Position numbers and translations under genes: made by a program
The notes under the pieces: generated by a model
What the model was told of the DNA's origin: nothing
Database searches by the model: none
What the model saw: the letters and a program-made list of their open reading frames with translations, nothing else
In this document: piece by piece, positions 37,408 through 49,300 of the stretch
Numbering within the stretch: the stretch's first letter is position 1
Layout: each line of letters opens with the position of its first letter
Source of the DNA: Pisaster brevispinus
Taxonomy: Eukaryota; Echinodermata; Asteroidea; Forcipulatida; Asteriidae
NCBI GenBank assembly: GCA_023634235.1
Contig: JAMKCF010000009.1
Coordinates: 8,184,001 to 8,248,000 of the forward strand
Direction of reading: 5' to 3'
DNA: 64,000 nt

Positions 37408-37529
37408 TCACAAAACATTTCCATGCTCACTCTTGGCATGATCATGAATATGATGGATGGAACTTGGAAGGAATGTCTTTCCTGTCTCATGTTTTTTGTC
37501 TCCTGTAGCTGTAGTTGGTGGCTCTTTTG
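37408..37529 (-). CDS. Terminal exon of an unidentified gene
   Basis: Acceptor AAATCAAACAG, then 40 codons in phase 1, stop TGA at 37408-37410. It encodes KEPPTTATGDKKHETGKTFL and ends HIHDHAKSEHGNVL. The codon pattern and acceptor look real, and the phase matches the exon ending at 40461. I do not recognise the family. It could be a chance frame. Confidence 0.4.
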
Positions 37530-38959
37530 CTGTTTGATTTGTCAATATAATAAATGATAAAAAACACTCGCCACTTCCCTTGAGATAAAATACAGTAAAT
37601 AATGTGTTGGATAATTTTTTGTCCAATACAATACATTGATTTTGAATTTGAGTTCAGATACATGTACATGTAGGCCTGATTAAGTGATACTATAGGCCTT
37701 CTTGTTTATTTTGAGAAAGTACACTTTTAAAGAAAATCTTTAAATCAAACAAATCTATAGATGGAATGAACATGTAAGAGTAATTTTAGCTTGAGTGGTG
37801 CAATATAAGCTAAAACCTGGGTAATCTACACAAATTGTGGTGTCAATTAATAGCAGTTTAAGTGATGGAAAGTGGCCCATATATGAATATAGGGTGAGGG
37901 GCATTTGCCCACGTGATCACCCAAGAAAGCTCTGAATGAAAAACATCCCAGTCGACCTTAAGTGCATCGACTACATGTAGAACCTTATAAATCTGAGACC
38001 AGGAAGCATGGAGAATTGGGAACAAACCAGGCCAACAACCCACAGATAGATCAAACGCTCAACTTTGGGGACTACGCAATGTTAAACTGTGTAGGCCTAA
38101 TATTGTGTAAATAGTAGATTGCACATAATTTGTGAAACTTCACTTAAAGTCTGTTCGCATACCAACCACACCGAGAAATGTTTCCGCTTGCAATACTCCC
38201 ACATTCTTCTAGATACTTGCACTGAATCTGCAGAAAGTTCCCTGGAAATCAACCAGTCTTTCCATGTTCTGATTCATGAACTAATATAAATATCTCAGCT
38301 GATCAATGGAAGTTTTTCCCCATGCTAATGTATGTTGAATGTAAAATTCTAAATATCGCCCTGGTTGTTGTGCAAAATCTTCCTGATTGCAAGCTGCAAA
38401 TGTTGACAGCTCTGTGTTGCAAATGAATTTCCTTAATTTGGAACAAAATCTTGCTAATCTTGAGGATGGGCGAGAACATTCCTAAAAGGCAAACTTTGTT
38501 CCATCCAGTTAAAATTAATAGAGGAAGAAACAGAATGTTTCACTGACAAATCAAAAGAGAAAAATAGAATAATCTGATTGCAAACTGCTTGGTAACCACC
38601 AAAAGGACCTACATGTATTGTAGTATAAATGCAAAATTCAACCAAACATGAATAAAGCTGCACATTGTCTTCAAATTTTCCAAATTGCAGGTGAAACAGT
38701 TTGAAGTACGGTATCTTGATTGATTTTATTGAATACCAGGGTCTAAACACTGTATCGATCGTGCACTAAACTACTGGGCACTATGTGTACTTTATTTATG
38801 TGACATTTATGCATTAACCACATATTGATCCAATAGATCAAGATGTACATACGTGTACCTGGGCATGTGCTTGAGTACTTAATTTTTTATGTGAAGCACA
38901 CTGGCTGTTCTTGGTAAATTAAAAATGATAAAATTATGCATATATTCATCCGATGCATG

Positions 38960-39620
38960 CCCAGAGAACAGAATATTTTCATTGAGGGGAGGGCAGGGCA
39001 CGAATTTGGGGGAAAATCCACAAGACCATAGGGCTTGTATCTCAAAATATCTACTTGACCAGGATTTGTTTTACAAGAACAGAAATGAAGTACATGTAAG
39101 CGAAGAAAATAATACCAACACAGTTTTTAAAACAATTGAACTGTTTAAACTTGAACAAGCTCTAACTAAGTGAAGATTTATGTCATTGGTATTATGGGTT
39201 AAGTATTCTTCACTACTCCACATATAATTGAATTGAATGATATTCATCAGACAGAAAGTCAACATTTGAAGAAGAAAAAAATGCATGACTGCCGGACTTG
39301 TCCAGTCATGACTTTACTGGCCCGATGCTAAAATCACTGGCCTCGGGCCTGCTGTCCAGTGTAAATTTGAGCTTAATGGAGGGGTGGTCAATAGGGCTCG
39401 AATTCGGAGGGAAAATTCATAAGACTGCAGGGCTTGTAGCTCAAACTTTTTAATGGAACCAGCTGGACCACAAATTTTTTAACGAGAAACGAATCAAAAT
39501 AAGAACAAAACTGTCTGCACAGTTTTGAAAAACATGCTATTCGTTAATTTGAACAAGCACGAACATGACTAAGAGAAGATTGATCTCGTTTGTAATATGG
39601 GTAACATAATATTGATTAAC
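38960..39620. repeat. Diverged direct duplication
   Basis: The segment at about 38990-39200 (GGGCACGAATTTGGGGGAAA, GGGCTTGTATCTCAAA, TTGAACAAGC) recurs at about 39395-39615 (GGGCTCGAATTCGGAGGGAA, GGGCTTGTAGCTCAAA, TTGAACAAGC) in the same order and spacing, about 410 bp away. Confidence 0.65.
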
Positions 39621-39687
39621 CAAGAGAATTTAACAATATTTATCATACTCAGTGGTAGCCTTGTTAGGACTCCTCTCTGTTTCATAC

Positions 39688-39812
39688 CTGCAGTACAACA
39701 GAGACTGGCGACCTACCAGGGATAACTCAAAGGCAACATTTGTACATCTACTGTAAGCTTGAATTCTAGCTTCCACGAGTTTGAAAACTGAGCTTATTTT
39801 AAGCGACTCCAT
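39688..39812 (-). CDS. Possible first exon, unidentified
   Basis: An open frame from ATG at 39812 (MESLKISSVFKLVEARIQAY) to a good donor CTGCAG|GTATGA, phase 2 out. No partner exon in phase was found below it, and no family is recognised. Low support. Confidence 0.2.
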
Positions 39813-40460
39813 TTTTTCTACCAGTGCCGTGTAACACAGGCACTTGATCAGTATGCACACTAATTAGGCCTCCTCTGTTTAACAAGCACAGTGCGTCATG
39901 GTCTATAATTCATGTTCGTTATGATTTGATTTGCACGCTGTCTATCTTGTCACGAAGCAAAACAAGCCTCTCAAGTTCTCTCATTCTCTCAAGGAACAAG
40001 TAGGTGCAAAGGGAGGAAGGGGGCTTGGATGGTTGCGGGATTGCGCAATCTGTTATGCTCTATGGACCTCTTTTTTATCTCTAATCGGGTATTTTTCCCT
40101 GAGTAAAACATGTATGACTAAGAATGCATTAAATGTGATAATCTTCAGGCAATATATTATCAATTGGGCTTCTTAAGTAAATTCCAAGTAATTTTTTATG
40201 ATTTTCAGAACAAAGCATTCAAATTAAGTGGTTTTCTTTTAATACCAATCTGTGTGTGGACTTTTGTTTGCATACTGTGTTTAAGGAATGAAGATTGGTC
40301 AGGGTACACCACTGAGTGTGCAAGAAAGCAGTAGGCCCTACCGATTCAGGCTGCGTTCATGCAGGCTTTGACAGTACAAACTGATAATGTGTGATTTATG
40401 GGAAATATCTGAATGTGATATGAACCAAGTTTGGCGGTGCACTTTATTTCTCCAAATCAC

Positions 40461-40593
40461 CCTCTTTCCCCTCCCCAGGCTGCAGTCCTGAGACCAGTGC
40501 TTTAAGTTTTAGTGTCTGGCGAGTACATTCCCGAGATCGAACAAGTCTAGCAGTCTTGTGTTTTTCCTTTGAATCAACCTCGCTGGGTAAAAT
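40461..40593 (-). CDS. Penultimate exon of an unidentified gene
   Basis: Preceded by a very strong acceptor (about 20 pyrimidines then ACAG). It encodes ILPSEVDSKEKHKTARLVRS and CTRQTLKLKALVSGLQPGEG, basic and probably helical. It may end at GAGG|GTGATT in phase 1, joining the exon at 37529, or read on to TAA at 40444-40446, where AATAAA overlaps the stop. Upstream exons would lie above 40.6 kb; none was found. Confidence 0.45.
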
Positions 40594-41044
40594 CTGTAAA
40601 AAAAAAAGGAAAAAAAAGAAATAAATATAAATATCTTTCAGTTCTGTTGAGTATCTCAGTAAATTTACTCATGAGATAAATCTTCTTTTAGTACTTGTTC
40701 AAATAAAAACTGTTTATTTGTGACACTGTATCAATATTTTTGTTCCCTCATTTTCACACAGGTCTTTTAAAAACAAAATGTCTGCTCCAGTAAAGATTTT
40801 GACCTACAGTCTTGTGGATTCCTCTCTCCCTACATCTGAGCCCTGCCCCACCCCCTCCCCCCACATGTCCAACTATTTTGATAATAACCGAGTCCATGCA
40901 CATGTAGGCCGACATACATGTACACTGTTTGTATTTACAGCACTGTGGCTACGGAATTCCCTTCCATGCGAGTACATTTTAAACTCTAATCCTGAAAACA
41001 ATTTATACAGCATCAGACTTTATTAACCCACTGTCTCTTCACAG

Positions 41045-41250
41045 GAATACAATATTGAACTTGTTGTCCAAACAAAATCCTCCCCGCAATCGATTTTGTC
41101 ATTGATCTCCCAACAAATTACCTCCAACCCAGTGAAAATGTCAGGCGAGGGGAACGGTGCATTGACCAAACAGTCCTGTGGCATTATCTCCCCCTCTCCC
41201 TTCCACCTCCAGCATGCCGTTAGTAGACAGCATCTCGCATCATTGAGAAG
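41045..41250 (+). other. Splice-bounded open frame, possible exon
   Basis: Acceptor CTCTTCACAG, 206 nt open without a stop (contains SPQSILSLISQQITS and MSGEGNGALTKQS), donor GAAG|GTAAAT. Spliced to the TMEM63 exon at 43203 it would meet a stop before the TMEM63 ATG, so it could be a 5' UTR exon with an upstream ORF. No family recognised. Confidence 0.25.
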
Positions 41251-42633
41251 GTAAATCAATGTGCGAGGATGCAGGTTATGCCATTGAGGAGTGAATGGGA
41301 GATTGTTACTTGAAGGGATGCTGTGAGTTGTGGGCCCCCATGTACTTAATAAGGTTGTGCAGTTTTGTGTGAATGTAATTAATTCTGTGGGCATTGGTTT
41401 ACATTAGGGATTGTGCATAACACCTGCAGTAGTGCAGTGTGTTTGGGGGGAGAAAGTTGGGGGGGGGGGTCTCAGCAGTTACTATAGGTTCATTCCCAAA
41501 TCATGATAATAAATTGTCAGCTGAACTCTGTAGCCTGCTCACAGCTTGTACACGTACATCATGTAAAACTTTTTACATCCGGTGACCAAGTACAGGGCTA
41601 CTGTGAGTTTTTGGCCACAATGTATTTTTTAATATGGTATCCACGGAACAATTGTTGTTAACTAAACCCTACACCATATGTGTACATACGTAGGTCAGCC
41701 CTTGTACTAAATAAAATGCTCCTACATGTAATTTTTTCCAATGACCAAATGTCACGCCTGACTAAAAAACCAGGGTTTCATCACCTTATCTACAGTTGTA
41801 CAAAGAATCACACCAAACTAAAGAATCAAAATCTGCTTTGCATGTACTTAATTCAAAATCGAATATTTATTTTCAAATTATTTTCAAATTTATTATTAAA
41901 TGATTTATTTTTGTCCAGGATCAAAAAGAAATGAAGAAGTCATTTTCCAAAAAGATTACTTATTGCATTGTTCTATTTGAATTATACGACCACTATCCAA
42001 ATGGTAACAAAAAAATCACAATTTAGGAAAATAAGAACATAACCATTGCCACTTTCTTGACAATGGGGCCAATAATTAAGGACCATTTTGTAATGAATTT
42101 TTCATGAAATCTGAAAGTTTAATTCAATCATGGAAGTTATGTACCTCCTTGATTGAACAGACTCATGCCAAGCGGGTACACAATCCTGTTTAAAATAAAA
42201 CAAACTTGTTCATGTCAGAATTGGTGCTCAGTTTGATTCTGAAATTTTGAAAATGGGTGAGTGACAGTGGAATATAAAAAAAAAGGCTAGTGTCTTATAT
42301 CGGTGCAGCGCTACATAAATGCACATCCAGTGCACAGACCAGGAATTGATTAACAACCCCAGGCAGATTATTAATAGTAACCCACAATATTTAATTTATA
42401 TATTTAATGAGTAGAATGTACGCTGTGTGTGGTGGCCCTATCCTTGTGATTGAACAATTATCATAATGTTATGTGAAGGTATTACAGCCCACACATACTG
42501 TATGCCTTCAGTCAGTGCTGATACAGCTTCCAGGTAATTTCTCTATGCTAGACTGACACTCACAGGTAGCTGTCATCCTCCAGTATCATCATTACAAGGC
42601 ACATACATCCCATGTGGCCCTACCCTCTCAACG

Positions 42634-42775
42634 AGGAACTGGAAACTGTCTTTCACTTTGTGAAATTACACATATTTTCAATAAGGAACTGAAAGCTGTC
42701 TTTCACTTTGTGGAATTACACTTTCAATACGGACCTGGAAACTGTTTATCACTTTGTGAAATTTCTGTTTACATA
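42634..42775 (+). repeat. Three-unit tandem repeat
   Basis: GGAACTGGAAACTGTCTTTC, GGAACTGAAAGCTGTCTTTC and GGACCTGGAAACTGTTTATC, each followed by ACTTTGTG(A/G)AATT, with a period of about 45-55 bp. Confidence 0.75.
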
Positions 42776-43202
42776 TTTTCTGAGTCTTTCCGTTAGATGT
42801 TGTTGTTCATCTGACATCATTATTAGATTGTGAAGACATGTATTTCATCTGTCAAAGACGTTCATTGGGAAACGGACACTAGTTTGCTGCCTCAGGTGGT
42901 CTGCTTGGACAGGAAACGCTGTTCTGACTGTTTGTAGAGTTTCATTCAAACAAGTCTCATTTCATGTGTATGTTAATAACAACTGAATGTATTTAATGGT
43001 TCCAAATTCAGACCTGAAATGTGATAAAGGTCATTATGCAATTCTTTGTCTTGCCTTTAGTTCAAACACATACAGTTTTGACAAAGGAAACTTTCCTTTC
43101 TTCATCAACAGTGGCATTGCTCCTTTGAGAATGACGATACAGGTCTGCAAGATACAATTTGGAAACGTCCTTTCTAAATCTTGATTTGAATTTTTATTTC
43201 AG

Positions 43203-43341
43203 ATCTGCATCCTGCGTAAGGTGAACCATCATGTCTGTAGAAGAGAATTGCATTCTAGCAGGAAGGAACAACACTTCAATCACATTCCTAGAGTATGGAG
43301 GCATCCCGGCCAACATCGGTTATAATATCCTATTCTTTGTG
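43203..43341 (+). CDS. TMEM63: TMEM63 first coding exon
   Basis: Acceptor TTTTTATTTCAG at 43202; 28 nt of 5' UTR, then ATG at 43231 with A at -3. 37 codons, MSVEENCILAGRNNTSITFL to NILFFV, donor GTG|GTAAGG. The acceptor shows that at least one non-coding exon lies upstream. Confidence 0.88.
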
Positions 43342-46300
43342 GTAAGGGAAACTACATTATGTAATTATTAGTTTCAGTTTTGCTGGTTAGGTTATTATTG
43401 TTTTGAAATTAATAGTGTGGTAATGAAACCATTAGGATCATCAAAAGCGACAAGCACTGTAAAGCCAGACGCCTGAAGATACCTTTGTAGAGAAGATCAT
43501 GAAGAGTACATGTATGTCAGTTTTACAAATAGGGGGAAACCCACTCAATTGGGTATAGTGCTATTGGGTAGGGACTGAAAACCCAATTTATGTGCAAAGC
43601 TCCCATCCGGGATTCTTCTAGCTGGGGTCCACAGAGGTGAAAGGCAGGGAAGAAAGCACTAAGCCAACCTGACTGTTCAATGGATGGATCAAGTTTGAAA
43701 CAGTTTCTCACTGTCGTCCTTCTGCTTTATACACATTTAATAACAGTGCGGATAAATGTTGATATCTCTGTAAGTTCGTAGATCTGCTAAGTGCACCATG
43801 AGAAAGACCAAATCTATTAGCGATAATGGAGCGTCATCAAAAATCAAAACTTTATTTTTTTCCCTTCACTCCATTTTTTTCTATTATTGAAGAAAGGTAC
43901 TTTGACTCTCTTGGCTGGCCTCGTTAGTCCATTACTGTAAGGACATGGAAAGGAAATTTAAACCTGTAGTGAGTCATGTGAGTAGGGTTGTCAATGAGTT
44001 GGAGATCTCGTTGCTGTAGTGTCCATTATGGATCTTGGTTCTGCTCTTAAGGGAACTTCACAGCTGCTATGATGAGTGTTACAGTAATGTATTAATTTAA
44101 CACAAAGTACGGTATAAAAGTAGCATACGGCTATTCTCAAGCATACATTAATCACATGGCAATCCAGGACCTACTTGTAGCGTAGAGATGCACTTAAGCA
44201 TAAAAAGTAATTAAACATAAAATAAATCTTTAAGGTTACCGGCCCCAATGCTACAAGCACCATTTGTGATGGGTTTCATTTTTTTTTTTTGCTCGGCAGA
44301 AATTATTAAGCTCTAATGTCTGTTTAAAGGTAGGGTCATTGTTTGGTTTATGTCGATTTTTATGCTGATTTATGGGCAAAACTATATGGGTGCAATTATA
44401 TAAGAAAGACACAGTAAAAGTCATGTGTGAAAGTTTCAGCTGAATACAGTGTCTACTTGGCTGACAAAACAGCAAAAAACTGTCACAGTATTTTCACAAG
44501 AATGTCAAATCCATCCACATTTGACGAGGTGAGAGGAAGTACCAACCGCATCTCTGGCTGCAGTATTCACAAACAGACACCAACCCTCAGGATTTCTGCA
44601 TGAATCATTTTTTCAGATTCAAATGTTTTGAAGTGAAGCATTATTCCAACCATGACCATTTTACTTTGAAGGGTATCCGTTCTTAAATTAGTCTATATAC
44701 TACATGTACCAACAGCTGCAGTGCTTCTCACCAAGTAAAATTTTATGGTCATTAAATTTGTGAGTATTTACCAATCTAAGAACCTACCTCGTTGAATTGG
44801 GCCCACTTGGTGACCACTTTGCCAAGAGATCTTCACAGGGATTAGACATATCAAACTTTTATCTGAATTCAGATTCTATTTAATGTCTGCCTGGTGAAAA
44901 AAAAAAAACCTGTGTTATTTCCCTCAGATAAGGAAAAACATCTGCTCTTTGATCTTCCTTTTCTAGCGGTGAGGATATTGCTATGAAAAGCTTCTTGAAA
45001 TCTATGCCTCCAGGAGTTACCAAAATGTGGAAATGCCATCATTTAAAGATACACCTCCGACAATTTGGATGCTACTCTCCGACCTTCTTGTCAGCAATGA
45101 CTCCCAGCCCATTACAGTTACTTTTTTTACATGTTTTACATTTGCTTAATTGTCTAGTTTCAGGAATGAATATTATTGCAATAGAGGGGAAATTATTGCA
45201 TTGGTTTCTGAAAGAGTTATAGCCTCAGACTGTGTAGTTTATAAGAAGGAGCAGTCATATAGGATTGGTACGTGTACGCGTGTAGCAGCGCTTGTGTCAG
45301 TCATCAAGGTACATTTTGACATTGTAATCATTACTGCTCCTTCCTGTGCATCATAATGGCAGCCAGGGAATGTACATTAACAACCCAAGGGAGTTGTGAT
45401 GGCTTCAGAACCAATTACAGCAAATTTATAATCAAGGTTAATAAAATGACCTATAGTGGCTTTGGCTGGGTGAATCATGTACTTTGCATAAAGTTTAAGT
45501 TACAACTGGTGCATTCTTAATTTTGAGAAAATTCAAGTCTGGAACTATATAGTGTCCAATGTCCCAATTAACCCAATTCAAATGACGTCAACACTTGATA
45601 AATCTTGGTTGCACCATTTCGGGGGTCAGACTCCAGGTGTGTTACAATGCGGTGCGCATTTAAGGCGACATTTGCACCATATGTATTTTGACAACAGTTT
45701 CCAAAATGGCAGACGGTAGCCTCTTGTGCCAGTGGGTGAATTGCCGCAGTCCTTGGTCCTGTAAATGTTTTCACTGATTTAATGGGTGTTAATTTTGCAT
45801 CGGGGATAAAGAATATAGTTTGTTTATTGCCTTTGGATTTGTTTTTTCACAGAACTCGGGAAAGTACCGAGTACACAGTGCTTAATACACATCGGTGTAA
45901 GGGTAAAAACAAATAATGTTTTCACTGATGTTCTCAAAATGCTCATAAGGTCAGATTTTTGGTCGATTTGACCCACAGTATATTTGAAATAGCTATTTTT
46001 GAGAAAGTTATTCAGCTTACATTTAAGGTGGTATTGCAGGAAATAAAATCTGCCAATGATTTTTTTGGTAGTTACTTAAAAACTGAAAATTACTTACTGT
46101 CTGGATCCAAACATTATCTCACCTCCATCAGCCATGTACAAACAATTCTTTTTTTCCTTTTTTTCTTTCTAAATCAGCATTATTTGTCTAAGTTCGTTCA
46201 GAGAAAGAAAAATACAAATTCTTTTGACGAAAAACAGGCCATGCAACTTTTGATCTGTAAAGTTCATTCATGAAATATTCTAAAAACTATGTTATTCTTG

Positions 46301-49300
46301 TTTTACCGTGCAGATTTGTCAGGAATTAAAACCCATTAAATGCAGTGCATTATAAGTGAATGGTTGATTCATTTTCTTTTTTTATTCAATTGGACAGATT
46401 GTTGTGATGTTGTTTTCTGTGTTCCGGAAAATCGCTGGGGACTATGGCCGCATTGCACTCATGCAACACGGTGAAGAAAGGTATGTTCTGTGATTGTATG
46501 ACCTGTACAATATATATAAATATTGGATACATGTGAGTGCATTTTTGCATAATAATAATAACCAGGTGAAATCTGGGCTGTGCCATCAAAATGGAAAAGC
46601 CATATTTCACTGAGTGATTAGATTCTGCGATAATGCACAGAAGAAATGCATTTTATATTTGTTGATATAACACACACATAGATCCTTGTCATTTGATTTT
46701 TTTTCTTCACAACAAACACTAAGTAGACTCGGAAACTAGTCCACCCCAGACTCTGAAAAAAAAACTATGAAAAAAACCCAACAACACCTTTTAGTGGGCG
46801 AATACAACGTGGGACACCAACCTTGTCCGGTACCCCTGTGACACGACCTTGTTTCGTTGGGACAAATGGGCAGGAATGATTATTTTGGAAACGGCGCGCT
46901 GCAAAGCTTCATTGTGGAGTGTCCAAAGCATCGGGCTCCTATATTAATTTTTGGAGTGTCACGTGCCAGGGCAGTAAATAAATGGCAAATGAAGTACAGA
47001 TATAACATGTGATGTGTGTTCCAACAATCAAATAACAAGGATCTATAAGTACAGTATATAAAGTGCTGTTTTCACTGTTTTGAAATAAAAAGGTTACTGG
47101 GCTGGTCGAAGTTGGTACACACCACAGAGATGCCAACTCTCCCTGATTCTGCAGAAAGTTCCCTTCAATAAACCAATTGTTCCATATTCTGATGAACAAT
47201 TTGATGCATACAATTTCTGCACATGTACCCATGAGTTTTTTAGAGGGTTAATTTTAGTATGCTGAGTTTGTCTCTGTACTATGGGTGCACAAGGAACTCA
47301 TTATTTTTGCAGAAAAATAGAACAAAAATAACCACAGTTAGTGTACTGGGTTTAAATAGCGTGTGCACTGTCGATGCACTAAGTCGGGACACACTGTGAA
47401 GACAATAACACTGTGGTCTAGTTTCCAGTTTGCTGTCTTAACACACTAGGAACACATAGTCGTCAACGAATTAATAATACATGATCACAGTGTGAATTCA
47501 CAATATGGAATCACTGTGACATTTTTCTAAGGGCATGCCATTCTAGAGCAGGTAAAATGTAAGGATTTGATGTATGGGATTGTTTTGGGGAAAGCACATT
47601 GAGTTGGAGCTTTTAACACTAAGCTGATAATCTCATTTGACGCCAACCTGTATACACATTGTTTCCTTATATTTAGATTTCTTCGAGGAGATCCAAGGTA
47701 AAATGAGAGGCACTCTATGCCTTAATATCATTCAATTAACCAACTAATTCAAGTCCAGTCAGATTTTTTTCTTTCGGTAAACTGCATGTCCTTGATTTAT
47801 CTTAGTGGTTTTAGAGAGTACTGGTACTGGTTTTGGTTTCGGCTCGCAAAACTCTGGTTTCTAATAAATAAATAAATATATATTTTTTAATGTACTTTAT
47901 ATTTATTCCCATATACCTCTGTTTCACCCTTGTGTGGTGGTTGGGGGATGGATGGCTGTTTTTTTAAAGGTTTTTTTAAAGGAATTTTGAACTTTGAAGC
48001 AACTGATAAAACACAAAAGATAAAGTCTCTACAGTACCATGAAATAACAGAATCCACAACTGAGTCACCAGAGTTTGTCTGCTTTTAACCTCAAGAACTT
48101 TAATGTTTTGGTTCAGTCTTTTTTGAATATCCTTGAGTAGATGACTAGCCGTTCCAAACTAATATACTGACAGATCTGTAGCTCACTAGCAAAGTAGACT
48201 GTGTTTGAATCATGTTTTGTAGTCAACTAACACCATGGCTTTAACCCGGTACCCGTTGATAATTAAGCAGTGTTGGTGGGTCAGATCCCAGTATCCTGTT
48301 ATTACAGTCAAGCAAGACAATAGCTGTCATTAAATGTATCATTTGCTTGTGTTGTTTTTAACAAACACACAATTTTATTGTGACAACCCTGTCAGTGTCC
48401 TTGTAGTTTCAGGGTAGTCTCAGATGGTACAGCATTAATTTTCAGAGCAGTGCCCCAATCCCCTGTTTTTCCTTTCGAGCTATAAACTGCTCTCCTTGAA
48501 TTATCGAGGAGAGCTCCTTGAGGAGAGCTCGTTCAGACATTAGTCTGAAAAGTGAAATTAGAACATGATTTTATCAAATCTGACTGTTCATGATGGTTAA
48601 TTTTTAAGCACACGAGTACCTTGTACTGGATCGCAGGTTTTTTTATATTACATGATTAAAGGGAATAAATGCCCTGACAGTATTTTATTTTTCTGTTGTG
48701 AGAGTGAATAGGATGATGTTTTGCCCCCATATTCAATCCACTTTAAATTTTTAGGAGTGCTACTTTTTTGCACATCTTGTACAAGGCTAAGAAATGCGTA
48801 GGAGAGCAATTGCGGACTCGCACTCCTTAAAAGTGGAGGTCTGGAGTGTGCAGTAAAATTTCTTAGAAAAGATGCACACATATTTTTACTAACATGTTTT
48901 TAACAAAATGTTGTTTTTTTTGGACAAGTTGTCAAATCAATTTTTATCAGGATGGTTGGTACACGTCAGTACCAACCTCTTGTCAAATCAACTTTCAGAT
49001 TTAAAAATTAATTTGTTTTCTTTCGGTGATTAGCGATGTACAATTATAAACATTCTCTGTAAATGTAGGCTACATATTCTCTGCTTGAGAATAAATGAAT
49101 AAATTAGCGGGCTTGTCTATGCATTCCTGATTGACAATTTCATTAACTCGTCAGTCATCAGCTTTATTTTCTCAGCAGTGAGCCACTAAAAGCAGGTGGC
49201 ACAGTTTTGTGTGATCAGGGTTGAATTAATTCAATGTCATCGGCATTGTTATTATTAATGTTGTCATACACTTTGGGTAGCTTACAAATGTACATGTAGG

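Larger units (their letters stand above)
43342..46397 (+). other. TMEM63: TMEM63 intron 1 (coding numbering)
   Basis: Holds a reverse family-C SINE (43530-43690), a TIR element (44326-44671, sibling of 23110-23537), one copy of the repeat shared with 55.3 and 56.3 kb (44982-45120), and a lone family-A SINE tail (45838-45912). Confidence 0.7.

Noticed and set aside
38170..38240. Minus-strand exon-like frame (QCKYLEECGSIASGN)
   Set aside because: It overlaps words (CTGCAGAAAGTTCCCT) that recur at about 47150, so it is a repeat.
41023..41394. 123-codon minus-strand open frame
   Set aside because: Motif-free. The opposite strand of the same segment has better splice signals.
47800..49000. CRISPR-like or prokaryotic operon features
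   Set aside because: No regularly spaced direct repeats. The window is clearly eukaryotic throughout.
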